From Lachnospiraceae bacterium (GTDB lineage Bacteria; Bacillota; Clostridia; Lachnospirales; Lachnospiraceae), in the NCBI GenBank assembly GCA_017450065.1, contig JAFSYI010000029.1, forward strand, positions 1-64,000: DNA of 64,000 bases, read 5' to 3'. Each line of letters begins with the position of its first letter. Within the stretch, counting starts at the first letter, position 1. This document shows positions 35,798 through 43,307 of the stretch, piece after piece. Under the pieces are notes generated by a model, which did not search any database, was not told the origin of the DNA, and was given only the letters and a program-made list of their open reading frames with translations. The position numbers were made by a program, and so were the translations under genes.

Positions 35798-36899
35798 CTT
35801 CTTTATAAAAAAGTTTTATGATCAGCTCTCTGAGGCTGTCCTTGTCAGGGATAAAATATTCGAAAAATTCATCCGTTTCCGTATGGCCTTCCATTGTGTA
35901 AATATCATCTTCTTCAAACGAATAATCATAATACTCGGATGCCATATAGCCGATCGAATCCACCGTGAGATCGGTTACGGTATAATCCTTCACTTTATTA
36001 TATACGCTTACCGGAAACGTTATATCTTCTTTGGTTTTAGCCTTTACCTTTTTTATAAATGTTTTAAGATACAGCTTCTGTCTTCCCAGTCTCTGTCTCT
36101 GGCTCTCAAAAACAGTGGTATCCCTGTAGTGTACAAAATCATAAGCATCCTTCCCTTTAAGATTTATCGTTGCTCCCGGCTTCCATGCTTTTCTCACCAT
36201 CGAAACATCCATATCTTCGGGAAGTGTAAGCTCAACACCGCCTACAGAATCATTTATTTCGGGGATTGCCATATAATTGATCGCCGCATATCCGTGGATG
36301 GGAACATCAAACAAAAGACGGCTCACCGCATCCCTTGTAAGTTCACAGCTGTAGGCTCCTCCGCCTCCGAATCCATGCTGTACGGCTATATTAGCCTCAC
36401 TCCACAGATCACTGCCGCCTTCTCCGCCCCCGACCATCAGGACATCAACCTTTGTATCCCTGTTAACGGCAAGCACCTTTATTGATTCATCCGTCGGATT
36501 CATTATCACCAGGAAGATTCCGTCAGACTGTCCTCCCTTTGTGATCTCACCGTAATCCACATCACCCGAACTGTGGGCATTATCTATTCCGAGAACAAGG
36601 AAAGTGCGGATATCTTCATTATATTCATAAACCTTACCGTCAAGAGTAACCCATCCCTCCTGCCAGTCAGAAGCATATACCGGATCGGATATAATCGCAG
36701 CATTGCTCTCCTCGGTAAGGTTGGGGCCTTCTGTATTGGCATTCCTGACAAGCCTGTTTCTTCCAACTATCGTAACTATCTTTACAGCCGCAACGAGAAT
36801 CACGCCAACTGCAAAAATACAACCCAGTATGATCAGTACACGCTTTAAAATATACTCATTTCTTGACTCTATTCTTCTGCTTCTGCGTCTTTTACCCAT
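35781..36899 (-). CDS. LytR-CpsA-Psr (LCP) family glycopolymer transferase
   Basis: A 372-aa protein with one N-terminal helix (about 18-45) and an extracytoplasmic LCP domain. Seen motifs: FLVLGIDN near residue 100, GGQSDGIFLVIMNP, VNRDTKV (conserved Arg-Asp), and HYRDTTVFESQRQRLGRQKLYL with the catalytic Arg cluster. LCP enzymes move finished polymer from undecaprenyl pyrophosphate onto peptidoglycan. A Gly-rich insert (MVGGGEGG ... GFGGGG) is typical of some clostridial members. It is last in the EPS control operon. Confidence 0.95.
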   Translation of the reverse strand: MGKRRRSRRIESRNEYILKRVLIILGCIFAVGVILVAAVKIVTIVGRNRLVRNANTEGPNLTEESNAAIISDPVYASDWQEGWVTLDGKVYEYNEDIRTFLVLGIDNAHSSGDVDYGEITKGGQSDGIFLVIMNPTDESIKVLAVNRDTKVDVLMVGGGEGGSDLWSEANIAVQHGFGGGGAYSCELTRDAVSRLLFDVPIHGYAAINYMAIPEINDSVGGVELTLPEDMDVSMVRKAWKPGATINLKGKDAYDFVHYRDTTVFESQRQRLGRQKLYLKTFIKKVKAKTKEDITFPVSVYNKVKDYTVTDLTVDSIGYMASEYYDYSFEEDDIYTMEGHTETDEFFEYFIPDKDSLRELIIKLFYKEVDRNN

Positions 36900-36927
36900 A
36901 GTCTCTCATATATTGAAAATGCATCGA

Positions 36928-37656
36928 TCATAGCTCTTCATTTCCATAATTGCCATAATACTTACCATAGTATTTACCATAATATCTGCCGTAGTACTTA
37001 CCATAATACTTACCATAATATCCCTTGCCTGTAAGATTCATCTTGTTAAGCACCACTCCCAATATCTTTGCGTCGGCAACCTTCAGCTGATCTACTACCT
37101 TCCGCGCAAACCGGTAGCTTATCACTCCGCTTTCGATTACCATGATCATCCCGTCACATTTTTTGCTTATAACAGCGGCGTCAATAACCGAACCTATGGG
37201 CGGAGCATCGATCACCACAATGTCATAATTTTCCCTTCCGTATTCGATCAGTCTCTTGAAAGTTTTACCTCCGAGGAGCTCACTGGGATTCGGAGGTACG
37301 GGCCCTGCGAACATCATATGGAAGTCCGGTATATCGGTTTCACATATGGCATCCTCAAAATCCGCCTTCTTTACCAGCACATTGGTCAGACCGTAACGCA
37401 CCTTGCCCAGCTTATACCTGCTTCTCATGACTGACTTACGTAAATCCGCATCAATAAGAAGAGTTCGTCTGCCACTCTCCGCAAATGTCCTTGCCAGCTC
37501 AAACGATATGGTCGATTTTCCTTCATTGGGTGTCGCACTGGTAAGACCTATTACCTGTATATCTTCACCGGCAAACTCTATATTTGTTCTGAGCGTCTTA
37601 AAAGCCTCGTTTGTTCTAAAGTCATGTTTATCGATCTTAATCTCAATTTGCTGCAT
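36928..37656 (-). CDS. cpsD: CpsD/CapB-type tyrosine autokinase
   Basis: A 242-aa BY-kinase catalytic subunit. Walker A lies in SATPNEGKSTISFE, Walker A' in LLIDADLRKS and Walker B in IVVIDAPP. The Tyr-rich tail (about residues 216-242) has six YYG repeats, thirteen Tyr in all, longer and more regular than usual tails; these Tyr are the expected autophosphorylation sites. It is activated by the cytoplasmic end of Wzz and reset by CpsB. The start at 37656 overlaps wzz by 14 nt and has AGGAG upstream. Confidence 0.95.
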   Translation of the reverse strand: MQQIEIKIDKHDFRTNEAFKTLRTNIEFAGEDIQVIGLTSATPNEGKSTISFELARTFAESGRRTLLIDADLRKSVMRSRYKLGKVRYGLTNVLVKKADFEDAICETDIPDFHMMFAGPVPPNPSELLGGKTFKRLIEYGRENYDIVVIDAPPIGSVIDAAVISKKCDGMIMVIESGVISYRFARKVVDQLKVADAKILGVVLNKMNLTGKGYYGKYYGKYYGRYYGKYYGKYYGNYGNEEL

Positions 37657-38692
37657 TTTCCTTCTCCTGATCAGAAATCGCTTCACCGTTTTCCCTGGTT
37701 TCAGCCAATACCATCTGCTCCACTATACGTGCAGCTTCAGGTTCCTCCACATCCACTTCCTCGTCAAGGCTGTCTATATCGGACACCTTCAGTGAAACTA
37801 TATCGTTTAGCATTTTCCTGTCCAATCCCCTTCTGGATCTTCTCAGGAGTGTTGTATTCCTGCCCTGTCTGCTTTTATCCGGCTGATAAGTTCTCTCTGC
37901 CGCTTCACCGTCCGGGCTTTCGCTTGTACTGTCCGGATTATGGGCATATTCGTGTTTATTTCCTGATTTCCTCTTTTTCCTCTTTTTAGACTTTTCCGAA
38001 TCACCTTCCATGATAGGTATAAGTCCCAGCGTTGAAAGCTCAAGATATTTCTCTACATCCTCCGATACCCTTATTGTATCATCGGCAAGATATTTAATAA
38101 GAAGAAAAGCAACACAGATAAATATGCCGATCATCGCTCCGATGGCAGTATATTTCGTTATTGACGGTTCCGATGGCTTATCGATATCCGGAAGGTTTGC
38201 CTCATCAACTACATTTACGGCTTCAATATCCATTACTTCCGTAATATGCGAACTTGCAACATCTCTGACCTCGTTAGCTATCCTTCTGGCCTCTTCGGGA
38301 CTTTCATCCTTAACTGTTATCGATATGATACGCGTGTCGGAAGCATTGGCAACCGTAATGCGGGCAAAAAGTGTTTCATAACTGTCATTAAGCTTAAGAT
38401 TCGCAATAACCTTCTCCAAAACATTCCGGCAGGTTATAAGTTCCTCATAGTCCTTTGTGAGCTGGGTAGCCAGCTGTGTGTCGGAGTATGAGATATTCCC
38501 GTTCGAGTTCTGTTTATTAAGTATATACACCTTAGTTGTAGACTGGTATTTCGGCGATATGACAAACGCGCTGACAGCTAGTCCGATTGATCCGCAAATA
38601 AGTCCCGAAAGTATGATAAGCCAAAGCCAGTGAAGCAAAAATGCAAGCACCTCCGCGAGGTCTATTTCTATTTCTTCGTCTTTATTTCCCAT
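37643..38692 (-). CDS. Polysaccharide chain-length regulator / kinase adaptor (Wzz/CpsC)
   Basis: A 349-aa protein. Helix 1 is at about 20-42 and helix 2 at about 185-203, with the extracytoplasmic Wzz domain between and a Pro-rich approach to helix 2 (LPDIDKPSEPS). Beyond helix 2 is a cytoplasmic tail of about 140 residues, first basic (KSKKRKKRKSG) and then acidic. CpsC proteins normally end soon after helix 2, so this tail is unusually long. It should control chain length and activate CpsD. Confidence 0.92.
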   Translation of the reverse strand: MGNKDEEIEIDLAEVLAFLLHWLWLIILSGLICGSIGLAVSAFVISPKYQSTTKVYILNKQNSNGNISYSDTQLATQLTKDYEELITCRNVLEKVIANLKLNDSYETLFARITVANASDTRIISITVKDESPEEARRIANEVRDVASSHITEVMDIEAVNVVDEANLPDIDKPSEPSITKYTAIGAMIGIFICVAFLLIKYLADDTIRVSEDVEKYLELSTLGLIPIMEGDSEKSKKRKKRKSGNKHEYAHNPDSTSESPDGEAAERTYQPDKSRQGRNTTLLRRSRRGLDRKMLNDIVSLKVSDIDSLDEEVDVEEPEAARIVEQMVLAETRENGEAISDQEKENAAN

Positions 38693-38736
38693 TTGTAATT
38701 CTCCAAATAAAACTACAGATAACCATCTAATTAATT

Positions 38737-39513
38737 CTATTTATAATCTTCTATAATGTCAAGTGCATTTAAATACAGCATATCCTTAACGTCTTCGCTT
38801 ACATATCTCCTGTTCAGCATCTTAATGCATTTACTCATCCTGGGTGAACGTTTTCCCGTGTCATGCGCATCCGTTCCGATGAAATCTATATATCCCTCAT
38901 CCACCATCTTTATCACGGATTTCTTAACCTTGCCACCCAACGCTCCCGTAAGAGACGCAGCATTCACCTGCATATTTATATCTCTTCTTGCAAGCTCCTG
39001 AACATTTTTTATATCCCTCAGCATGCATTCATATCTTTCAACATGAGCAAGTATCGGTTCAAACCCCATATACCTGAGATCATCGATACCTGATGATATG
39101 CGCATGAAATTGTCACCCGGCAGGAATTCCACGAGAACATAGTTGCCGTCACACATCGTCAGTATATCTCCCGCATCCAGCATGTCTGCCGCTTCACTGA
39201 AATACATTATCTCATTTCCGGTATAAATATTTATATCTATACCTTCCGCATTTATCCTCGTTTGCAGTTCGGCAGCCAGTTCCCGTACCTTGGACGGAGA
39301 CGCATTATGATGCCCCGCCTTGAAATGCGGTGTTGCGATCATGTCCGTTATCCCGTCTGCCCACGCTATCCTCATCATTTCCATTGAGGTTTCCCAGCTG
39401 TCCGAACCGTCATCTATCCCCGGCAGTATATGGCAGTGTATATCGATAACTCTTCTTTTTTTCTCTTTGTTCTCAAACAGGTTCACGATATTTTCCCCTT
39501 TATTCCTGTTCAT
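38737..39513 (-). CDS. cpsB: PHP-family protein-tyrosine phosphatase CpsB
   Basis: A 258-aa manganese-dependent phosphatase that removes phosphate from the CpsD tyrosine tail. The PHP metal motifs are DIHCHILPGIDDGS near the N-terminus, ATPHF, ILAHVERY and GTDAHD near the C-terminus. The start at 39513 (AGGAAG 5 nt before) overlaps the sortase-like gene by 14 nt, implying coupled translation. Confidence 0.94.
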   Translation of the reverse strand: MNRNKGENIVNLFENKEKKRRVIDIHCHILPGIDDGSDSWETSMEMMRIAWADGITDMIATPHFKAGHHNASPSKVRELAAELQTRINAEGIDINIYTGNEIMYFSEAADMLDAGDILTMCDGNYVLVEFLPGDNFMRISSGIDDLRYMGFEPILAHVERYECMLRDIKNVQELARRDINMQVNAASLTGALGGKVKKSVIKMVDEGYIDFIGTDAHDTGKRSPRMSKCIKMLNRRYVSEDVKDMLYLNALDIIEDYK

Positions 39514-40441
39514 TAAGCTTCCTGACTCCGACGAGCCTGGCCTGTACCAGATATCTCCTGCCGTTCGGATCATTTCTCAGATATGTCGACAGTGTCAATA
39601 TCCTGTCATCCTTTCCGGGCCATGCCGTTTTATCAACGTTTGCGTCTATTCCCGGGATATCTTCGAGCGCCTTAATATATTCTTCATACATAAAATCAAC
39701 TGACGTCACATAAAACAGGATCAAATGAACATCATCAAATTCATACGCCGCAAAGGTCTTATATACAAGAAGTTCATCCTTCGTATAAACATATATGTAC
39801 GGGTTATCTTTAAAGAAGGCAGGATCCCTGTAGAGCTCAAGATTGGAAAACATGGTTCCGTCACCTATATTACGCCCGTAGATAACCGTAAGATAATCCT
39901 TGAATTCTTTAAGATTGAAATATTCCGTATTCAGTGCGCCTTTGTCATCAGGTTCGCCTTTTTCATTATGAGATGAATAAAATGCATAATCATCATGGTC
40001 TTCATGCTGCAGTACGGGATAGTCTATTCCTGTATGAGGCACATAAAGCCATGCGTATATTTCGGGGTTTTCCTCATCCTGAAGCTTCTTAATGTTTACA
40101 TCATCATGACCCGGAGCGATTGCCTTAAATTTCTCATCATCCAGATATAGTCCATTATCAAAATTCGGAAATGCAAGTTCCTCTGTATCCATTGCCGAAA
40201 CAACCTCAGTTTCAGCTTCTTCTGCATCGGCTTCTTTTTTTTCATCCGTCCCCGTATCAGCATCTGTATTTTCATTTGTATCCGTTACATCTGCCGGGAG
40301 ATTCTCATTTTCACTGTTGCCCAACTGACCGTGATTATCCATATACATAACCGTTACCAGAACCAGGCACAGCACTGCAGCGATCACTACCAGAGCTATC
40401 AGGATTCCGGTCGGCATACCCTTTTTCTTTCTTCTGCTCAC
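39500..40441 (-). CDS. Sortase B-like protein lacking catalytic His and Cys
   Basis: A 313-aa protein starting at GTG with GAGG upstream. One N-terminal helix (about 11-33) is followed by an acidic, Asn/Asp/Thr-rich spacer (41-85) and a sortase B-like beta barrel (about 118-305). Class B marks include WLYVPHTGIDYPVLQ, AFYSSHNEKGEPDDKGALN, YGRNIGDGTMF and ILTLSTYLRNDPNGRRYLVQARLVG. The catalytic His of the usual YGHN is Arg190, and the catalytic Cys expected after LST is Tyr287; the Arg near 295-296 is kept. Transpeptidation should not be possible. It heads the EPS control operon, so a structural or sensing role is likely. Confidence 0.85.
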   Translation of the reverse strand: MSRRKKKGMPTGILIALVVIAAVLCLVLVTVMYMDNHGQLGNSENENLPADVTDTNENTDADTGTDEKKEADAEEAETEVVSAMDTEELAFPNFDNGLYLDDEKFKAIAPGHDDVNIKKLQDEENPEIYAWLYVPHTGIDYPVLQHEDHDDYAFYSSHNEKGEPDDKGALNTEYFNLKEFKDYLTVIYGRNIGDGTMFSNLELYRDPAFFKDNPYIYVYTKDELLVYKTFAAYEFDDVHLILFYVTSVDFMYEEYIKALEDIPGIDANVDKTAWPGKDDRILTLSTYLRNDPNGRRYLVQARLVGVRKLNEQE

Positions 40442-40488
40442 TTTTCAACCTCACATACGTACGATTATTAACCTGCAACCGAAAATTT

Positions 40489-40517
40489 ATTTTACCAAAT
40501 TCAGATTCTTATTTCAA
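40489..40517 (-). promoter_or_regulatory. Promoter of the EPS control operon
   Basis: TTGAAA, 17-nt spacer, TAAAAT on the minus strand, 48 nt before the sortase-like gene. It is back-to-back with the ddh promoter. Confidence 0.7.
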
Positions 40518-40537
40518 TCCAAAAAATAAACAGGCTT

Positions 40538-40567
40538 TTGTTGCAAAACAGATATATTAGATATAAT
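40538..40567 (+). promoter_or_regulatory. Promoter of ddh
   Basis: TTGTTG, 18-nt spacer, TATAAT on the plus strand, 38 nt before the ddh start codon. Confidence 0.6.
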
Positions 40568-40605
40568 ATTAATATATGTTAAAAAAACTGAAGAGAGGAT
40601 ATTTT

Positions 40606-41592
40606 ATGAGCATCAGAATAGGAATTTTAGGCTATGGAAACTTAGGACGCGGAGTCGAGTGCGCAGTCAGGCAGAATGATGACATGGAGTTAAAATATGT
40701 GTTTACAAGGAGAGATCCTTCAACCGTGAGCATATTAACGTCCGGTGCCACCGTCTGCTCATCAAATGATATATCTGATCATAAAGATGATATCGATGTG
40801 CTTATCATATGCGGAGGCAGTGCAACCGATCTTCCGGAAATGACACCGAAGTATGCTGCCGATTTTAATGTCATTGATTCGTTTGACACGCATGCAAAGA
40901 TTCCAGAGCACTTTGAAAGGGTTGATTCGGCTGCAAAGAAGAGCGGTCATATCGCAATGATATCGGTCGGTTGGGATCCGGGAATGTTTTCGCTTAACAG
41001 GGCTTATGCAAATGCCATCCTTCCAAACGGCAGGGATTATACTTTCTGGGGCAAGGGCGTCAGCCAGGGACATTCGGATGCCATCAGGCGTATCGACGGT
41101 GTACAGGACGCCCGGCAGTATACCATACCGGTTGAAGCTGCTGTTGAAGCTGTCCGGAGCGGTAAGAATCCCGAACTCAGCACAAGGGAAAAGCACACCA
41201 GGGAATGCTTTGTTGTGGCAAAAGAAGGCGCTGATAAGGCAAAGATAGAACACGAGATCGTAACAATGCCGAATTATTTTGCGGATTACGACACTACCGT
41301 TCATTTTATCTCCCAGGAAGAGCTCGACCGCGATCACAAGGGGATACCTCACGGAGGAATGGTTATACGAAGCGGTGTTACGGGCTGGAATGATGAAACC
41401 AAACATGTTATAGAGTATAAGCTTAGTCTTGAATCCAACCCTGAGTTTACCTCGTCCATACTTATTGCCTATGCGAGAGCGGCGTACAGGATGAACACAG
41501 AAGGAATATCAGGATGTAAGACCGTGTTTGATGTTGCACCTGCTTATCTTCTTAAGATGAGCGGAGAAGAAATGAGAGCACATCTGCTTTAA
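40606..41592 (+). CDS. ddh: meso-Diaminopimelate dehydrogenase
   Basis: A 328-aa NADPH-dependent enzyme that makes meso-diaminopimelate in one step from tetrahydrodipicolinate, feeding lysine and peptidoglycan synthesis. The Rossmann motif GILGYGNLGRGVE starts at residue 5. CGGSATDLPEMTP, WDPGMFSLNR and WGKGVSQGHSDAIRRIDGV are typical of the family. The start at 40606 has GAGAGG 8 nt upstream; a longer frame adds ten Lys-rich residues without support. Confidence 0.96.
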   Translation: MSIRIGILGYGNLGRGVECAVRQNDDMELKYVFTRRDPSTVSILTSGATVCSSNDISDHKDDIDVLIICGGSATDLPEMTPKYAADFNVIDSFDTHAKIPEHFERVDSAAKKSGHIAMISVGWDPGMFSLNRAYANAILPNGRDYTFWGKGVSQGHSDAIRRIDGVQDARQYTIPVEAAVEAVRSGKNPELSTREKHTRECFVVAKEGADKAKIEHEIVTMPNYFADYDTTVHFISQEELDRDHKGIPHGGMVIRSGVTGWNDETKHVIEYKLSLESNPEFTSSILIAYARAAYRMNTEGISGCKTVFDVAPAYLLKMSGEEMRAHLL

Positions 41593-41624
41593 CCTGATAG
41601 CTTTTTTATACAGTTTAATCTATA

Positions 41625-41653
41625 TTGCCATTTATTCATTTTTTTCGTATAAA
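41625..41653 (+). promoter_or_regulatory. Promoter of the double-glycine peptide gene
   Basis: TTGCCA, 17-nt spacer, TATAAA on the plus strand, 37 nt before the start. The ribosome binding site AAAGGAGG, 6 nt before ATG, is near perfect, suggesting strong expression. Confidence 0.7.
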
Positions 41654-41690
41654 CTAACAGAAACTCACAAGCACAAAAAGGAGGTTTTTT

Positions 41691-41948
41691 ATGGCAGATC
41701 AGAATAAAGTTATTAATGATGAGGTGTTAAAAGAAGTCAACGGCGGTGCTGATGTAACCGGCAAATATACTTTCAACACAGATGGAAGCGTAGCATTCAG
41801 GGATAAGAGCGGAGCCGCAAGAGTCTTCTCACCTCAGGAATGGCAGCAATTGCGCAACAGATGGGCTTATACCAATAATCCGGAATACTATATCTCGACT
41901 GTTCCGCTGAGTGATCTCGAGATGGTATTGAGAAATCCGGGAGTTTAA
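41691..41948 (+). CDS. Small peptide precursor with double-glycine leader
   Basis: An 85-aa protein whose N-terminus has the form of a double-glycine leader: VLKEVNGG, with Gly18-Gly19 preceded by Leu and Val at the usual spacing. Cleavage after Gly19 would leave a 66-aa product without Cys, rich in aromatic residues (EWQQLRNRWAYTNNPEYY). Bacteriocins, signalling peptides and some modified peptides are processed at such sites by C39-peptidase ABC exporters. None is encoded in the window, so the assignment rests on the leader, the strong promoter and the ribosome binding site. It could instead be an unrelated small protein. Confidence 0.65.
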   Translation: MADQNKVINDEVLKEVNGGADVTGKYTFNTDGSVAFRDKSGAARVFSPQEWQQLRNRWAYTNNPEYYISTVPLSDLEMVLRNPGV

Positions 41949-41971
41949 AGGACTGAATGGAAATAAGACAG

Positions 41972-42049
41972 GGATTCCTGCAAAGACAAGAGATAATTCG
42001 CAATCCGCTTCTTGCTATATCGAGATAAGGATTCCTGCAAAACAAGAGA
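41972..42049. repeat. Direct repeat of GGATTCCTGCAAA(G)ACAAGAGA
   Basis: A unit of about 21 nt at 41972-41993 recurs at 42029-42049, 57 nt on, with one base deleted. The second copy forms the left arm of the adjacent terminator. This looks like a partial duplication of a repeat element. Confidence 0.6.
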
Positions 42050-42093
42050 CGAACTCATAAATCCTTCGGATTTCTTCGTTCGTCTCTTGTTTT
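42039..42093. terminator. Long terminator after the double-glycine peptide gene
   Basis: A 16-bp perfect stem (AAAACAAGAGACGAAC and its complement) encloses a second hairpin AAATCC-TTC-GGATTT. T-runs are present on both strands. Confidence 0.75.
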
Positions 42094-42096
42094 ATA

Positions 42097-42244
42097 ATTA
42101 TCTGCGGAAATCTACGAATAACCTCGACTCCGCTACGCTTCATCTCGGTCATCCGTAGATTCCTATGGAAATGGAAATATAAAAACACTCGAATGCAAGC
42201 AAGCTTGCTTCGAGTGTTTTTATATTTCCATTTCCGCAGATAAT
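42097..42244. repeat. 148-bp inverted-repeat element with nested stems; includes rpsI terminator
   Basis: Outer arms of 15 nt (42097-42111 and 42230-42244) are exact reverse complements. Nested inside are AATCTACG/CGTAGATT and a 27-bp perfect stem (42167-42193 with 42209-42235), whose loop is itself palindromic (GCAAGC/GCTTGC). The inner stem, with GTGTTTTTAT on both strands, can terminate rpsI. The right end lies 3 nt from the rpsI stop. No coding sequence. Confidence 0.75.
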
Positions 42245-42246
42245 GC

Positions 42247-42645
42247 TTAACGCTTTGAAAACTGTGGTGCTCTACGTGCGCCCTTGAGACCGTATTTCTT
42301 CCTCTCTTTCATACGGGGATCACGTGTCAGGAAACCTGCCGACTTGAGTGTCGGGCGGTATTCTGCATCAGCCTTAACCAGTGCTCTTGCGATACCGTGC
42401 CTTATTGCACCTGCCTGCCCTGTATATCCGCCGCCGTGTACGTTAACCAGAACGTCGAACTTATCCACATTGTCCGTTGCAACAAGAGGCTGACGTACGA
42501 TCGTTTTAAGTGTCTCAAATCCAAGATACTCGTCTATAGGCCTCTTGTTTATAGTTATATTACCCTTTCCGGGCATAATGTATACTCTTGCGATAGCCTT
42601 CTTTCTTCTTCCTGTTCCGTAGAACCTTTCTGCTGCTTTAGCCAC
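42247..42645 (-). CDS. rpsI: 30S ribosomal protein S9
   Basis: A 132-aa protein, normal length. It starts after a few residues with [14 protein letters not shown] and ends [11 protein letters not shown], the basic tail that reaches the P-site tRNA. It follows rplM by 27 nt in the standard two-gene operon. Confidence 0.98.
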   Translation of the reverse strand: MAKAAERFYGTGRRKKAIARVYIMPGKGNITINKRPIDEYLGFETLKTIVRQPLVATDNVDKFDVLVNVHGGGYTGQAGAIRHGIARALVKADAEYRPTLKSAGFLTRDPRMKERKKYGLKGARRAPQFSKR

Positions 42646-42672
42646 TGTAATATCCTCCTTTCAATCCCTCTC

Positions 42673-43101
42673 TTAGAACTTGATCTCTTCAGGCTTCTGA
42701 GCTGCATGCGGATGCTCAGCACCTGCGTATACGAATAACTTCTTGTACATCTTATTTCCGAGGGGACCCTTGGGAAGCATTCCTCTGACAGACTTCTCCA
42801 GCACCTCTGTAGGAGCCTTGGCAAGCTTCTCCTTCAGTGTCTGCTGCTTCATGCCGCCTACATACTCCGAATGACGGTAGTAAATCTTCTGGTCAAGCTT
42901 CTTGCCTGTTACGGTAATCTTGTCCGCATTTGTTATTATCACGTAATCGCCTGTGTCCGCATGAGGTGTGAAGATCGGCTTGTTCTTGCCTCTAAGTATC
43001 TTTGCCACCTCAGAAGACAAACGTCCTAATGTATATCCTGTAGCGTCAACGACATACCATTTTCTCTCAACGGCAGCCTCGCTGGGCATAAATGTTTTCA
43101 T
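42673..43101 (-). CDS. rplM: 50S ribosomal protein L13
   Basis: A 142-aa early-assembly protein of the large subunit. [19 protein letters not shown] and the [22 protein letters not shown] segment are diagnostic. The start at 43101 is preceded by GGAGG; the longer frame reads back through the leader and is not supported. Confidence 0.98.
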   Translation of the reverse strand: MKTFMPSEAAVERKWYVVDATGYTLGRLSSEVAKILRGKNKPIFTPHADTGDYVIITNADKITVTGKKLDQKIYYRHSEYVGGMKQQTLKEKLAKAPTEVLEKSVRGMLPKGPLGNKMYKKLFVYAGAEHPHAAQKPEEIKF

Positions 43102-43265
43102 TTGTTTTCCTCCATAAGAACTGTATAAAACTGTGTATGCAGCCTCTTCAGAACGCCAGTGTTGGGAAATGACACCTGCATTTTGCTTCCGGATCTCCGG
43201 AAGAACTGCCATGCGCCAAAAGGCGGTTGTACCGGGGCTATGGTACTATCTGCCTGTTGTCACGC
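43102..43265 (-). promoter_or_regulatory. Structured 5' leader of rplM-rpsI (candidate L13 leader)
   Basis: About 165 nt of transcribed leader precede rplM. It shows hairpins TTCCGGAGATCCGGAA and CCGCC-TTTT-GGCG, and a CTGGCGTTCTGAAGAGGC segment near the start. L13 leaders that act as autoregulatory sites are known in Firmicutes, and this position and size fit. I cannot verify the consensus by alignment. Confidence 0.55.
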
Positions 43266-43271
43266 CTAAGT

Positions 43272-43300
43272 ATTATATTACACACATCCGCGTGTGTCAA
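43272..43300 (-). promoter_or_regulatory. Perfect consensus sigma-A promoter of rplM-rpsI
   Basis: TTGACA, exactly 17 nt, TATAAT on the minus strand. The -35 box is only 8 nt from the stop codon of the GH3 gene. Confidence 0.9.
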
Positions 43301-43307
43301 TGAATTT

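Noticed and set aside
36940..37025. Tandem short repeats that at first looked like a CRISPR-type array.
   Set aside because: The period is 12 nt and in frame, encoding the YYGK repeats of the CpsD tail; there are no spacers and no cas genes.
40762..41406. A 214-codon minus-strand frame opposite ddh.
   Set aside because: It lies entirely within ddh, which has full family motifs; the antisense product has no recognisable feature.
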